Shown piece after piece: positions 31,666 through 43,605 of a stretch of DNA of 64,000 nt. The notes beneath the pieces were generated by a model, which searched no databases, was not told where the DNA came from, and saw only the letters and a program-made list of their open reading frames with translations. The translations under genes and the position numbers were made by a program. This DNA comes from JTS-AC122 sp050246015 (GTDB lineage Bacteria; Planctomycetota; Phycisphaerae; Phycisphaerales; UBA1924). The stretch covers positions 24,796 to 88,795 of the forward strand of contig JBFWWU010000016.1 of NCBI GenBank assembly GCA_050246015.1, in the 5' to 3' direction. Numbering within the stretch: the first letter of the stretch is position 1; each line of letters starts with the position of its first letter.

Positions 31666-32490
31666 TCAGCACGCCGCGAAGAACGCCACGAGGAAATCGA
31701 AGAAATCCTGGGAGTTGACGGCGCCGTCGTTGTTGAAGTCCGCGCCGGGATCGACCGCGAAGAAGGCGACGAGGAAGTCGAAGAAATCCTGGCTATTGAG
31801 GCAGCCGTCGTCATTGAAATCCGCCGGACAAGCGATGGGCGTGAAGGCGATCGTCAGGGTGACGCCGCAGAAGTCTCCCGCAGCGGACGTGCGCACGAGT
31901 TCCAGGCGGATGTCGTCGCCGCGGCAGACGTGGATGTTCTGAAGGGGGCCCGCGCCACCGGTACCCGTGGAAAGGTCGAACGGGCTGGCGCGATTGTACT
32001 GGTCGCCGGAGAAGACCTGCCCGGAGGAGAGCGAGGTGCCGCCGCGGTAGAGGGTCCACTGGTTGCTTCGCCCGATGTCGCGTCCCAGCCAGACGGCTCC
32101 GGAGACGGTGGCCAAGCCGATGCCGGGCGAAGTCCAGAACACGTTGGCCTCGCCGGACCCGACGCCGTTGCCCGGGTCCGTCGTGTGCACGACGATGTCG
32201 CCCGGGTCGAAGTCGTTATCGAACGCCTCGGCGCCGTTGGATTGGAACCAGAACGGCAAGCGAGTGTTGGCGTCCTCGGAGCGGGCCCACCCGGGCTGGA
32301 AGGTGGTCCAGCCGCCGAGGTTGCGCTGCCAGGCATCGACGTGCGGAAGCGGCTTGGAGCCATGGCGGTAGGACCACGCGCCATTGGGGTTGGACGTCTC
32401 GCTCCAGTCGGTGCGAAGGTCGTATACCTGCGCGGACGCATTCACCGCAAATAAGGCCGCCGCGCCGATGCACGCCACTCGTAGATACAT
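31666..32490 (-). CDS. Secreted protein with GC-type dockerin repeats
   Basis: 274 residues with a signal peptide (LRVACIGAAALFAVNASAQ). The middle is beta-rich, with Gly/Asn/Thr/Trp, and fits an extracellular jelly-roll-like domain. The end has two calcium-binding dockerin-like repeats, ADFNDDGCLNSQDFFDFL and ADFNNDGAVNSQDFFDFL, finishing FFAAC. In Phycisphaerae such tails are annotated as GC-type dockerin-anchored proteins, thought to be a surface-anchoring or sorting signal rather than a cellulosome part. The 3' end lies 11 bases from the converging peptidase gene. The same tail appears at 46099-47718. Confidence 0.85.
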   Translation of the reverse strand: MYLRVACIGAAALFAVNASAQVYDLRTDWSETSNPNGAWSYRHGSKPLPHVDAWQRNLGGWTTFQPGWARSEDANTRLPFWFQSNGAEAFDNDFDPGDIVVHTTDPGNGVGSGEANVFWTSPGIGLATVSGAVWLGRDIGRSNQWTLYRGGTSLSSGQVFSGDQYNRASPFDLSTGTGGAGPLQNIHVCRGDDIRLELVRTSAAGDFCGVTLTIAFTPIACPADFNDDGCLNSQDFFDFLVAFFAVDPGADFNNDGAVNSQDFFDFLVAFFAAC

Positions 32491-32628
32491 AGTCGCCTCC
32501 TGGTGCCAAGCACCAGAGACTAGATTACCGCGCCGCCGGTCGGAATCAAAGCGAAGCCGGCGTGGAACCTTGAAGCACTCGGGGTCGGCGCGTTATCAGA
32601 CTTTCCGGCACAGGCGTGGAAGGCGGGG

Positions 32629-33732
32629 CTATCGCGAGATCTTCAGGACGATCTTGATCCCCTCGCCGGACTGCATGAGTTCAAACCCCTTGGCGAACTG
32701 TTCCATGGGAAGTTCGTGGGTGATAATGTCGTCGAGTTCGAGGCGTCCCGAGAGCAGCAGCGCCTCCATCTGGTACCAGGTCTGGAACATCTTGCGGCCG
32801 TTGATTCCCAGCACGGTCGCGGCCTTGAAGACGACGTGATTGGTCAGGTCGAACGGGAAGGGCCTGGATGGGATCCCAAGCAGGGCGGCGGTGCCCCCGG
32901 GGCGCAGGGCGGTGAAGCCGTCGCTGATCGCCGGAGCGGCCCCGGACATTTCCAGCAGCACATCCACGCCGTCGCCACGCGTCTGGGTTCGAAGGTCGTC
33001 GATCCAGTTCTTGTCGTTGATCGCGTGGTAGGCCTCGACCGCGCCGAGTTTCTTGGCCAGCGCCAGGCGGCGCGGATCGACGTCGGTGACGAAGATGCGC
33101 GATGCGCCGGCCGCCTTGGCGACGGTGACGCTCATGAGCCCGATGATGCCCACGCCCGTGACCAGGACGGTCTTGGCGCTCACATCGGCGGCCATGACGG
33201 TGTGCACGGCGTTGCCCAGCGGGTCCAACACCGCGGCGACCTTATCCGGGATGCTGGGGTGCACGGGCCAGACGTTTTCTTCAGGGATGCTCACGTAGTC
33301 CGCGAAGCACCCGTCGCGATCCACGCCGAGGATCACCATGTCCTTGGCGATGTGCGCGTTGCCGGTGCGAGCGTTGTACCCGACGCCGGGCGAGATGTGC
33401 CCCTCCGCCGAGACCCGCAGCCCCGGCGCGAAGCGAGTGACGGCGGAGCCGACCTTTTCGATCACGCCGACGAACTCGTGCCCGGTCGTGATTCCCACCG
33501 GAATGCGTGAGGCGGCCCAGGCGTCCCATTCCCAGATATGCCGGTCGGTGCCGCAGATCCCCGCGTGGGTGACCCGGATGAGTACGTCGCGGGGGCCGGG
33601 TTCCGGGATGGGCTTGGCGGGGTTGAGTTGCAGCCCCTCGCCGGCGTGGTGCTTGTAGAGCGCGCGCATCGTGCGTGCGGCGGCCTTGGGTGATTCGATA
33701 GCCACGGGGCTGGTCCTTGCGATCGACGTCAT
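32629..33732 (-). CDS. Threonine-dehydrogenase-like zinc alcohol dehydrogenase
   Basis: Up to 367 residues; an internal start at MRALYKHHAG (33669) matches where family members usually begin. The catalytic zinc site is visible: Cys in HAGICGTDRHIWEWDAWA, then GHEFVGV. The Rossmann domain has VTGVGIIGLMSVTVAKAAG and TDVDPRRLALAKKLGA (Asp for NAD). The WEWDAWA stretch is close to the threonine 3-dehydrogenase signature. The structural-zinc lobe, however, reads GHISPGVGYNARTGNAHIAKD with no cysteines where Tdh has four. It oxidises L-threonine or a similar secondary alcohol; the substrate is uncertain. Confidence 0.82.
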   Translation of the reverse strand: MTSIARTSPVAIESPKAAARTMRALYKHHAGEGLQLNPAKPIPEPGPRDVLIRVTHAGICGTDRHIWEWDAWAASRIPVGITTGHEFVGVIEKVGSAVTRFAPGLRVSAEGHISPGVGYNARTGNAHIAKDMVILGVDRDGCFADYVSIPEENVWPVHPSIPDKVAAVLDPLGNAVHTVMAADVSAKTVLVTGVGIIGLMSVTVAKAAGASRIFVTDVDPRRLALAKKLGAVEAYHAINDKNWIDDLRTQTRGDGVDVLLEMSGAAPAISDGFTALRPGGTAALLGIPSRPFPFDLTNHVVFKAATVLGINGRKMFQTWYQMEALLLSGRLELDDIITHELPMEQFAKGFELMQSGEGIKIVLKISR

Positions 33733-34043
33733 GTGCGGCTTTCAAGGGAAAATGGTGCGCCGTGAAAGGATAGCCAGCACGAATCGAAACGGTCTCTTAG
33801 GCCCGGCCCGGGTAGTTTGACAGGTGGAATCGAGACACGAGTCTGTCCGGTTTCGACGCAGGAAGATACAGGCCGATTCCGGTTCCCGGGTTGTGCGGCA
33901 ACCAGTTGATGAGGGAACTTGATCCCGGCACGTACAGGTGCTTTACTTCCGCCCCTATCCAAAGCGACTCGGGCCTCCCGGTCGTTTGGGTTGCATTTGG
34001 ATGACAAGCAAACGTCCCGCGGATTCTTCAATCGAGGTATTTC
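33733..34043. other. Divergent promoter region before rpsU
   Basis: 311 bases between the dehydrogenase start and rpsU. It contains TTGACA at 33817-33822 but no convincing -10 box at the right spacing. No open frame is credible. It probably holds the S21 leader and both promoters. Confidence 0.4.
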
Positions 34044-34328
34044 ATGGCGATTCGGATCAAGTCCCGCAGCGGCGAATCGACGGAGCAGATGCTGCGTCGC
34101 TTCAAGAAACTCTGCGAAAAAGAAGGCCTGGTCAAGGACATCAAGCGCCGCGAGTTCTATGAGAAGCCGTCTGAGCGGAATCGCCGCGATAAGCGCAAGT
34201 CGATCGCTCGCCGGGTCCGCGAGGCGGGTGGCGGATTCATCGGGCCGCGCGAGGGTGGGCCCGGTGGCGGCGGAGGCGGGCGCGGTGAACGGTCGTTCGG
34301 CGGCGGACGCGACGGCGGATCTCGCTGA
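34044..34328 (+). CDS. rpsU: 30S ribosomal protein S21
   Basis: 94 residues. Residues 1-62 match S21 throughout: the KSRSGESTEQMLRRFKKLCEKEGLV and DIKRREFYEKPSERNRRDKRKSIARR blocks. S21 binds the head/platform of the 30S subunit near the anti-Shine-Dalgarno and helps initiation. The last 30 residues are an extended Gly/Arg tail (GGFIGPREGGPGGGGGG...) absent from the 71-residue E. coli protein. It could contact rRNA or mRNA. A 6-bp hairpin (34366-34380) follows the stop but lacks a U-tract. Confidence 0.93.
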   Translation: MAIRIKSRSGESTEQMLRRFKKLCEKEGLVKDIKRREFYEKPSERNRRDKRKSIARRVREAGGGFIGPREGGPGGGGGGRGERSFGGGRDGGSR

Positions 34329-34629
34329 GTTCCGGCTGATCCGTCAGTGATCCCCGGTCGGGTCCGCGCCGTTACGGCGCCTGATCCGGCCAAGCACGTT
34401 TTCGTTATCATGCATGTGCGATCGACTCGTTCTGATTCGTGGGGACCACGGGTCAGGAGCACATGTCGGAATCCGGCGATCCGCCGGCGTGGTGGCAGGT
34501 CTTTTGTCACCTTGAAAACTCAGGGCCGCTCCGGGCAGCGAGCGGAACGGGGCGGGGTGGTTGGGGGGGAGGATGAGGTGAGATCTCGCCGGGGCTGCCC
34601 GTCGCGGCGGCCCACGTGGGGAGCATGAG
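34329..34629. other. Intergenic region before the pyrophosphatase
   Basis: 301 bases with no credible gene. It contains a 6-bp GC hairpin (GCGCCG TTA CGGCGC, 34366-34380) and, near 34550-34575, a G-rich purine tract. The pyrophosphatase promoter must lie here, but I cannot place its boxes. Confidence 0.35.
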
Positions 34630-37389
<2,760 letters not shown>

Positions 37390-37420
37390 GCACTGGAGTT
37401 CGCGCGTACGCTCAAGCGAC

Positions 37421-38284
37421 ATGCGGGGATCACGCGCAAGCCGAGGCGGGGGGGCGCCGAGAGTTCGCTCGGGCGGTGGGCCGCGCCACCCGCGGCCGGG
37501 GGTCCCGTTTTTGTCCCCCGAATACTCGCGGGAGTCGTCGCGCCCGCTGCACATCCTGATCTTCGTGCTCCCGCTCGTGATCCTGTACGAAGTCGGCGCG
37601 GTCGTGTACCTCCGGCCCGCCGCGGGCATGGGCGGCGCCGGGGTCGAACAGACGATCAAGGCCCACCGGATGCTGGGCGACTTCTTCCACTCCTTCGGCG
37701 TGGCCGGCGTGTACCTCCCCGCCGCCGCCATCGTTACCGTGCTGCTGCTCTGGCACGTGCTGTCGAATGAGCGGTGGAAGGTCAAGCCATGGGTGCTGGC
37801 GGCGATGGGCCTGGAATCGATCGTGTGGACGCTCCCGCTGCTCGTGCTCAGCGCGATGCACGCCCGGGCGATGGGCAGCGCGACGCCCGCCGCGGCGCTG
37901 GCGATGATCCAGCAGCCCGCGGACGCCCAGGCCGAATGGGCCAGGCTCGCCTGGCAGGCTCGCGCCACCATCGCGATCGGAGCCGGGCTGTACGAGGAAC
38001 TCCTGTTCCGTTTCATCGGCGTGGCGCTCTTGCACTTCCTGGTGCGTGACATCGGCAAGCTGAAAGAGGGAGTCGCGGCGACCATCGCCGTCGTCGGGGC
38101 CGCGATCGCCTTTGCGCTCTACCACCACACGCGGCTGGCCACCGGCGACATGGACTGGCCCAAGACGCTCTTCATCGTCGCCGCCGGGCTCTATTTCGGG
38201 ATGCTCTACATCCTCCGCGGGTTCGGCATCGTGGTGGGGACGCACGCGATCTACGACGTGCTCGTGCTCGTCATGCTCACCTAG
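37421..38284 (+). CDS. CPBP-family intramembrane metalloprotease
   Basis: Up to 287 residues; the first 30 are Arg/Gly-rich and a later start is likely. There are about seven hydrophobic segments. CPBP motifs are present: LYEELLFRFIGVALL (EExxxR), AFALYHHTRL (FxxxH), and VGTHAIYDVLVLV (HxxxD). These glutamate/histidine residues form the Rce1-type active site. Bacterial members process membrane proteins or peptides, including bacteriocin immunity, but the substrate here is unknown. It follows the pyrophosphatase by 31 bases and may be co-transcribed. Confidence 0.85.
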   Translation: MRGSRASRGGGAPRVRSGGGPRHPRPGVPFLSPEYSRESSRPLHILIFVLPLVILYEVGAVVYLRPAAGMGGAGVEQTIKAHRMLGDFFHSFGVAGVYLPAAAIVTVLLLWHVLSNERWKVKPWVLAAMGLESIVWTLPLLVLSAMHARAMGSATPAAALAMIQQPADAQAEWARLAWQARATIAIGAGLYEELLFRFIGVALLHFLVRDIGKLKEGVAATIAVVGAAIAFALYHHTRLATGDMDWPKTLFIVAAGLYFGMLYILRGFGIVVGTHAIYDVLVLVMLT

Positions 38285-38350
38285 CGCCCGCTCGCGCCGG
38301 TATGAACACCTCGCTCGTCAGGCCAGCGACCTTGCGGGGTGCGACGCGCC

Positions 38351-38656
38351 TCATGGATGGGGGCGCGGGGGCGTCGGCGGATCGCCGAGTTGCCGGCCGC
38401 ATTCCGGGCAGCGCACGCCCGCCAGCGAGTATCCGCAGGAGCACCGCGGAGCCCGGGCACGAGCGGCGACGACATGATGAGTGGCTTCGAGGATGACCCA
38501 CGCGAAGAGACCGGCGATCGCCGCCAGCACGGTCGCGCGGAACTCGCCCTCGCCGTAATGTGTCAAGTTCCGCGCGAGCAGCGGCACCTTGAGTTCCGCG
38601 ACGGCGAACACGAAGATCGACGCGGCGGTCACGAGTAACCAGTGTCGGTATCGCAT
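38351..38656 (-). CDS. Small membrane protein with C-terminal zinc ribbon
   Basis: 101 residues: two membrane helices (HWLLVTAASIFVFAVAELKVPLLA; FRATVLAAIAGLFAWVILEA), then a ribbon CSCGYSLAGVRCPECG (C-x-C-x8-C-x2-C) and a proline-rich end. The CxCGYxLxG..CPECG ribbon is a widespread planctomycete membrane-protein tag whose role is unknown. The ribbon probably faces the cytoplasm. No neighbour suggests a pathway. Confidence 0.7.
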   Translation of the reverse strand: MRYRHWLLVTAASIFVFAVAELKVPLLARNLTHYGEGEFRATVLAAIAGLFAWVILEATHHVVAARARAPRCSCGYSLAGVRCPECGRQLGDPPTPPRPHP

Positions 38657-38803
38657 ATCGGTCTCCCGAATCGTGCCCGGAGCGGAACGGTTGGCATGAG
38701 CGTATCGAGGGATTCAATCACCGGCCGTCCTCTCGTGAGAATCTCTCGATGCCCGGCCCGTCCGCGAAGCCGAGCCGGGGCGCGAGGGGCCCGGGCCTCC
38801 TGT

Positions 38804-39298
38804 CTAGCGGAGCACGAGCGTGACGGTTTCCCGGGCCACGCAGCGTGCGTTCTGGTCCGTCCAGCGGCGCGAGACGATGCCGAATCCGTTCTTTACCAGC
38901 ACGCGCAGCGACGCGAGGTTGTGCCCGGCGGTCGTGGCCATGAGCGGACGAGAACGGAACTCGCCGAGCATCAGCGCCACCGCCCGCGTCGCGATCCCCC
39001 GGCCCCAGTGCTCGCGCGCGATCCAATAGCCGATCGAATCGGCCCCCTCGTGCGGCGAGATGTTCACCGCCCCGACAACAACGGCATCCGCCAGGATGGC
39101 ACGCGGCGTGACCCGCGTGCGCGTTCCATCGACATCACCGAGGATCTCCGCCCAGCGCGCTTCAAAGGTGGCCCAGTCCCGCGGTTTGGTGCCCGCTCGC
39201 TCGTTCGCCACGGGATCCAGTTCAAGGTCATAGAGCATCGGTACATCGGCCGGCGACGTCCGACGAAGTTCGATGACGCGCGGCACCGGAAGCGGCAT
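38804..39298 (-). CDS. GNAT-family N-acetyltransferase (RimJ/RimL type)
   Basis: 164 residues. Motif A for acetyl-CoA is IAREHWGRGIATRAVALML (R/Q-x2-G-x-G/A pattern). Beta-4 precedes it (DSIGYWIA), and GHNLASLRVLVKNGFG is the late motif B seen in RimJ/RimL and diamine acetyltransferases. It transfers an acetyl group from acetyl-CoA to an amine, possibly a ribosomal protein N-terminus or a small molecule; nothing here decides. Full length for the family. Divergent from the plus-strand membrane gene at 39519. Confidence 0.85.
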   Translation of the reverse strand: MPLPVPRVIELRRTSPADVPMLYDLELDPVANERAGTKPRDWATFEARWAEILGDVDGTRTRVTPRAILADAVVVGAVNISPHEGADSIGYWIAREHWGRGIATRAVALMLGEFRSRPLMATTAGHNLASLRVLVKNGFGIVSRRWTDQNARCVARETVTLVLR

Positions 39299-39518
39299 GT
39301 GCCAAGCGTATGCGCCACCCCGCGTTCATCTCCGGCTCAACGGAGCCGTTTGCCACGCCGAGCGGTTCGTGCCTCAACGATCCTCAGCATGGGCGGCCGG
39401 ACCCCGAAGCCGCGTTCCGGGCGCTGGTCAGTGCGGCCCCGGCGCGACGGTCTTGTTTGTCGAAGAAGTTCCGCCTGCCGAGAACCGGCACGAGCCTTTG
39501 CAACCTTCCGAGGCGCCA

Positions 39519-40034
39519 ATGCCGACTGTGCTGCGCGCCGCCGCAGCAGCGGCGGGGTCTGGGCATCGAAAAATCGTCAGTCGGCGGTCTGTCGCGGTCT
39601 GGATGATCGCGGCGGAAGGGATACTGCTGGCGCGTCTGGCATTCGCCGCGATCCGAACCCGCAGGGTGCCGGAGTGGGGCTACGTGCCGCCTTCCCAGCG
39701 AGGGGCGGGCGCTGGCGCGGTCGAGCCAGCGCCGTTTGGAGTCGCCGTGGACGCGATGTTTCTTGTCGCCGCTCTTCTGTGCCTGGCAGCGGGGGTGACG
39801 CAGTCTCTGCGCCGATGCGGCTTACCCGGCGCGATCGCCTTGCCGATCGGGTTGCTTCCGCTCATCGTTACGGCCACGAGTCATGTTGTCATGGCGAGTG
39901 ACATGCGCTCGCGAGCCTCCCAGTTCGACGCGGCGTGCTTCGTCAGTTTCATCTTCGGCGCTCCGCTCGCCCTCCTTGCGTTGTGCCTGCCCGCCGCGCC
40001 GTCGAAGCGCCCCGCCGGCGGCCCGTCAAAGTGA
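39519..40034 (+). CDS. Hypothetical membrane protein
   Basis: 171 residues from ATG 39519; the longer upstream frame looks non-coding. Hydrophobic segments: VAVWMIAAEGILLARLAFAA; FGVAVDAMFLVAALLCLAAG; AIALPIGLLPLIVTATSHVV; ACFVSFIFGAPLALLALCLP. That is a four-helix bundle with short loops and a basic C-terminus. No motif is recognised. Its 3' end overlaps the end of the converging gene at 40026 by nine bases. Confidence 0.55.
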   Translation: MPTVLRAAAAAAGSGHRKIVSRRSVAVWMIAAEGILLARLAFAAIRTRRVPEWGYVPPSQRGAGAGAVEPAPFGVAVDAMFLVAALLCLAAGVTQSLRRCGLPGAIALPIGLLPLIVTATSHVVMASDMRSRASQFDAACFVSFIFGAPLALLALCLPAAPSKRPAGGPSK

Positions 40035-40733
40035 TCCGCCGCGCAGCGAACTCCACATCGCGATCAACGGGTAGGCGAGTCCGACGAGTTCTATCAGCAG
40101 CAGCGCCGTCGCCACCGCGATGGTGCCGCGACGGACGCCGCGGTGGGCGCCGGGTGACGCCGGGCCCGCATTTCGCCAAGGGCGCCTGATGACAAGCAGC
40201 AGCGGCGCATAGAGAACGCCGAGCAGGAACACCAAGGGAACCGCCTGCCCGGGATTCGATCCGCGAAGGCTGCTAGAGACATTGAGCAGAAAGCGGGCGA
40301 GCCCCGGCAATCGAACGCCATAGTCCGAGTAAGAGCGCTCAAGCATCGGCGTCAGGACCGTCGGGACGAGTTGAACTACGACGAGCACCAGCAGGACAGG
40401 CGCGGCAAGCCGCAGGGCCGAACGCGCGATGTTCGCCGGCGCAATCCCGTTTCGCGTGTTCCTGGCAACCGAGGAGAACACCAAGATAGCCGCGGCGTTC
40501 AGCACCACCAGCAGCGCCATCGCCATTCCGGGCGGAATCTGCTCGATCAGCGAGGCGGGCGCCACGACGGCGCGAAGGAGAAACCGGGGCAGTCGCCATC
40601 CGCGTTGGCGAGCCGCCGCGCACGCGATCGCCAGCACCCCCCATGCGGGGACGCACAGCAGCCACGCCAGCGAGACCCGTTCGGCGAGGGACCATCGTCG
40701 GTCGTCAGCAGCGGGGGGAGTCGTCGGTGTCAT
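40026..40733 (-). CDS. Hypothetical membrane protein
   Basis: 235 residues from ATG 40733 (a longer start at 40802 is possible). About five hydrophobic segments: VSLAWLLCVPAWGVLAIACA; GMAMALLVVLNAAAILVFSSVA; LRLAAPVLLVLVVVQLVPTVL; QAVPLVFLLGVLYAPLLLVI; IAVATALLLIELVGLAYPLIAM. No family signature is seen. It converges with the preceding gene and ends inside it, which suggests both are real but poorly conserved genes. Confidence 0.55.
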   Translation of the reverse strand: MTPTTPPAADDRRWSLAERVSLAWLLCVPAWGVLAIACAAARQRGWRLPRFLLRAVVAPASLIEQIPPGMAMALLVVLNAAAILVFSSVARNTRNGIAPANIARSALRLAAPVLLVLVVVQLVPTVLTPMLERSYSDYGVRLPGLARFLLNVSSSLRGSNPGQAVPLVFLLGVLYAPLLLVIRRPWRNAGPASPGAHRGVRRGTIAVATALLLIELVGLAYPLIAMWSSLRGGSL

Positions 40734-40822
40734 GGCCAGGCTCGCAAAATCGAACGGTGCAGGAATGTTTGCCGGCAACCCCCGCGATGATGGTTGCTCC
40801 ATTGCGGCCGCCGCGCCGACAT

Positions 40823-42487
40823 TCAGACACGCGGCCCGCTCTGGCCGAGTTTCTCGATCGCCCCTCCCTCCCCGCCGTACTGCTCCCGCAGCGGCTCCAC
40901 CACTTCCTTGATGAACCGCTCGGTCTGCTCGATGCTGCGGCCGATGTACTTCATCGGGTCCATGAGCCCGTCCCAGTTGAGTTCACCCGCGAGCGGCCCG
41001 CCCCGCGCCTTGCCCCAGAAGTTCTTGTCGGTCTTGAGCCGCTCGATGAGATCGTTGTCGAGCCCTTCGTCTTTCACGCGCTGACCCGCGGCTTGAGAGT
41101 GCACGCGGATCAGTTCGTGATAGTGTTGCCGATCCCCGCCGAGTTTCACGCACGCCATCAGGATATTTTCGGTCGCCATGAACGGCAGTTCGGCCATCAG
41201 GTTCTTCTTCACCATCGCCTCGTGGACGATGAGGCCGCTGGCGACGTTGTGCATCAGGTCGAGCGCGCCGTCGAGGGCGAGGAACGCCTCGGGGAGCGAC
41301 AGGCGGCGGTTCGACGAATCGTCGAGCGTGCGTTCGAGCCACTGCGTCGCGGCGGTGTCGTAGGCGTTGCCGACGAGGTTCATGACGAAGCGAGTCAGGC
41401 CGCAGATGCGCTCGCAGCGCATGGGGTTGCGCTTGTACGGCATCGCCGACGAGCCGATTTGTTTGGTCTCGAACGGTTCGTCGAGTTCCTTGCGGTTGCA
41501 GAGCAGGCGGATGTCGGTGGCGATCTTGTGGAGGACGGAGGCGGTGGACGCGAGGTCGGCGAGGATTTCGGCGTCCACGACGCGCGGGTACGTCTGCGCG
41601 CTGAGCATGTAGGCGCGATTCGCATACGCTCGCGAGAGGTCGTCCGGCGACATGCCGCAGCGCTCGCGCGATCGGGGCTGGTAGTTGTGGATCTCCTCGT
41701 CTTCGTCGTCGATACGGGTGATCTCCGGATTCTGAAGCCGCTGCATTCTCCACAGAAAGCGATGCTCCAGTTCATCGATCAGGCCGCCCTCTCCAAGAAG
41801 GGCCAGGTACGACGCCTGGGTTCCAGTGGCTCCGCGGAGGCCGCGGTACATCGAGGAAAACACATTCGCCGAGAGCACGGCATCCCGCCGCGGCAGGAGA
41901 TCATGCGCCCACTGCGCCGCGCGCCGCCCCACCGTCACCGGTTGCGCCGGCTGATAGTGAGTGAATCCAAGCGCTGGGATCTGCTTCGATCGCTCGGCCT
42001 CATCGCCCAGCGCCACCACGCAGCGATTGATCTTCGCCTCGACCAGCCCGAGGGCCCGCTGAATGATCAACAGGTCCGCGTTGCACACCACATCCTGGCT
42101 CGTCATCCCCAGATGGATGATCCCCTTGGCCTTCGGGCACGAGTCCCCCAGCGCGTGCACGTGGGCCATCACGTCGTGCCGCAGTTCCCGCTCGTACTTC
42201 TCGGCGGCGCGGATCTCGTCGTCGGTGATCCCTCTCTCCACGACGGCTCGCAGTTCCTCCACTTGCTCGCGGGTGACGAGTTCGGTTGAGGCGGATGCTT
42301 GATTGCTGGTTCGATCACTGGCGCGATCGGCCCTTTGAGTTGTCAGTTCATGCTGTGCCTCGGCGACGGCCAGCCAGATCCGCCGCCACGTGTTGAACTT
42401 GTGCCGCGGGGACCACAGTCGCAGCATCTCGGGAGAGGCGTTGCGTTCGGCCAGGGGACTGGTATAGGTGTCGTACGGGCTTGTCAT
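40823..42487 (-). CDS. purB: Adenylosuccinate lyase
   Basis: About 554 residues from ATG 42487 (MTSPYDTYTSPLAERNAS). The fumarase/aspartase superfamily signature SSAMPYKRNPMRCE is intact. The N-terminal catalytic-His region (IHLGMTSQDVVCNADLLI) and the second catalytic-His helix (ALGFTHYQPAQPVTVGRRA) are also present. It cleaves SAICAR and adenylosuccinate in purine synthesis, releasing fumarate. It is longer than the E. coli enzyme (456 aa), with an insert around LTTQRADRASDRTSNQASAS near the N-terminus, and closer in layout to the animal enzyme (about 480 aa). It lies 65 bases downstream of the HlyD-like gene. Confidence 0.93.
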   Translation of the reverse strand: MTSPYDTYTSPLAERNASPEMLRLWSPRHKFNTWRRIWLAVAEAQHELTTQRADRASDRTSNQASASTELVTREQVEELRAVVERGITDDEIRAAEKYERELRHDVMAHVHALGDSCPKAKGIIHLGMTSQDVVCNADLLIIQRALGLVEAKINRCVVALGDEAERSKQIPALGFTHYQPAQPVTVGRRAAQWAHDLLPRRDAVLSANVFSSMYRGLRGATGTQASYLALLGEGGLIDELEHRFLWRMQRLQNPEITRIDDEDEEIHNYQPRSRERCGMSPDDLSRAYANRAYMLSAQTYPRVVDAEILADLASTASVLHKIATDIRLLCNRKELDEPFETKQIGSSAMPYKRNPMRCERICGLTRFVMNLVGNAYDTAATQWLERTLDDSSNRRLSLPEAFLALDGALDLMHNVASGLIVHEAMVKKNLMAELPFMATENILMACVKLGGDRQHYHELIRVHSQAAGQRVKDEGLDNDLIERLKTDKNFWGKARGGPLAGELNWDGLMDPMKYIGRSIEQTERFIKEVVEPLREQYGGEGGAIEKLGQSGPRV

Positions 42488-42552
42488 CGTTGAAGCATAC
42501 ATCGTCCGGGCTTCATGTTCTGAGCAGTCCGGGCGCCCACATGTAGACTTCC

Positions 42553-43605
42553 TCACTCCTTTGCCTCGATATACACATCCACCACCTGCCCCGGGAATAG
42601 CCGGAACGGCGTCTTGCCCGTCACCTCAAACACGACCTCCACCACGCGCGTATCCACTCGCTCCGTCACCGAGCCCGTGAGCGTCACCTTCGGTTCCGCG
42701 AGCGGTTCGATTCGGACCATCTTCAGCGGGATCGCCTGCTCGCTCGCGCCGCGCACCCGGAGCACCGACGCCGCCCCCTCTCGCAGCCGCGGCGTGTCCT
42801 CCTCGTCCACCCGCGCCCGCACGTGCAGTGTCGATAGATCGCCGATGACCAGTGCCGCCGAGCCCGGGTCGGTGCTTTCCGCCCGGGCGAACGCGCCCGG
42901 TTCGATATTGCGCTTCAGCACCACCCCATCGATCGGCGAGCGCACCGTCATCCGCTCGATCAGGGCTTTCACCGCGTCCACGTTCGCCTGCGCCTGCCCC
43001 ACCTGCGCCTCGGAGATCGCGATGTCCTCCGACCACGCCCCCGCCTGCGCCCGCGCCAGGTTTGTCTCGGCGGTCGCCAGATCCGCCTGCGCCGCTTCCA
43101 ACGCGAACCGTGTCCGCGTCAGTTCCGTCGGGTTGACCGCGTTGTCGCTTGTCGCTTTCGACAACGTGTCGTACCAGAACTGCATGTCCGCCAAGCGGGC
43201 CTTGGCACGCGCGACCTCCGCCCGCAGCGGCGGCAGGTCCTCTTCCCTCGGCTGGGCCTTGAGACGCCCGAGTTGCGCCCGCGCCACCCTCAGCGCCGCC
43301 TCCTCGCGGAGCAACTGCGCCTGCAGATCCCGCGAATCAAGCCGAAACAGATCCTGTCCGACCTTCACCGACTCGTTCACGTGCACTAGCATCGCCATGA
43401 CCAGCCCCCCGACCGGCGGCGAGATCGACACGTTCCGCGATTCCGCTTCAATCGATCCCGACGCCGCGATCCCGTTCGCGTACGGATTCACCGATGGGGC
43501 CGCCAGCGGCGGTGGATTCGGCGGCTTTTCCCCGGATGTAGCCACCGCAAAGGCGCCGATCGCCAAACCCACAAGACACAGCAGGATCGTGATCCACTTC
43601 GTCAT
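42553..43605 (-). CDS. HlyD-family membrane fusion protein
   Basis: 350 residues. An N-terminal anchor (WITILLCLVGLAIGAFAVAT) is followed by the lipoyl-like half (GSIEAESRNVSISPPVGGLVMAMLVHVNESVKVGQDLFRLD). A long coiled-coil hairpin (about 85-205, Ala/Glu/Arg heptads) and the second half (VRSPIDGVVLKRNIEPGAFA) lead to a beta-barrel end. Such adaptors link an inner-membrane ABC or RND pump to an outer-membrane exit channel. No pump gene is adjacent; purB lies downstream instead. So either the partner is elsewhere or the protein acts with a distant ABC transporter such as a MacB type. Confidence 0.85.
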   Translation of the reverse strand: MTKWITILLCLVGLAIGAFAVATSGEKPPNPPPLAAPSVNPYANGIAASGSIEAESRNVSISPPVGGLVMAMLVHVNESVKVGQDLFRLDSRDLQAQLLREEAALRVARAQLGRLKAQPREEDLPPLRAEVARAKARLADMQFWYDTLSKATSDNAVNPTELTRTRFALEAAQADLATAETNLARAQAGAWSEDIAISEAQVGQAQANVDAVKALIERMTVRSPIDGVVLKRNIEPGAFARAESTDPGSAALVIGDLSTLHVRARVDEEDTPRLREGAASVLRVRGASEQAIPLKMVRIEPLAEPKVTLTGSVTERVDTRVVEVVFEVTGKTPFRLFPGQVVDVYIEAKE

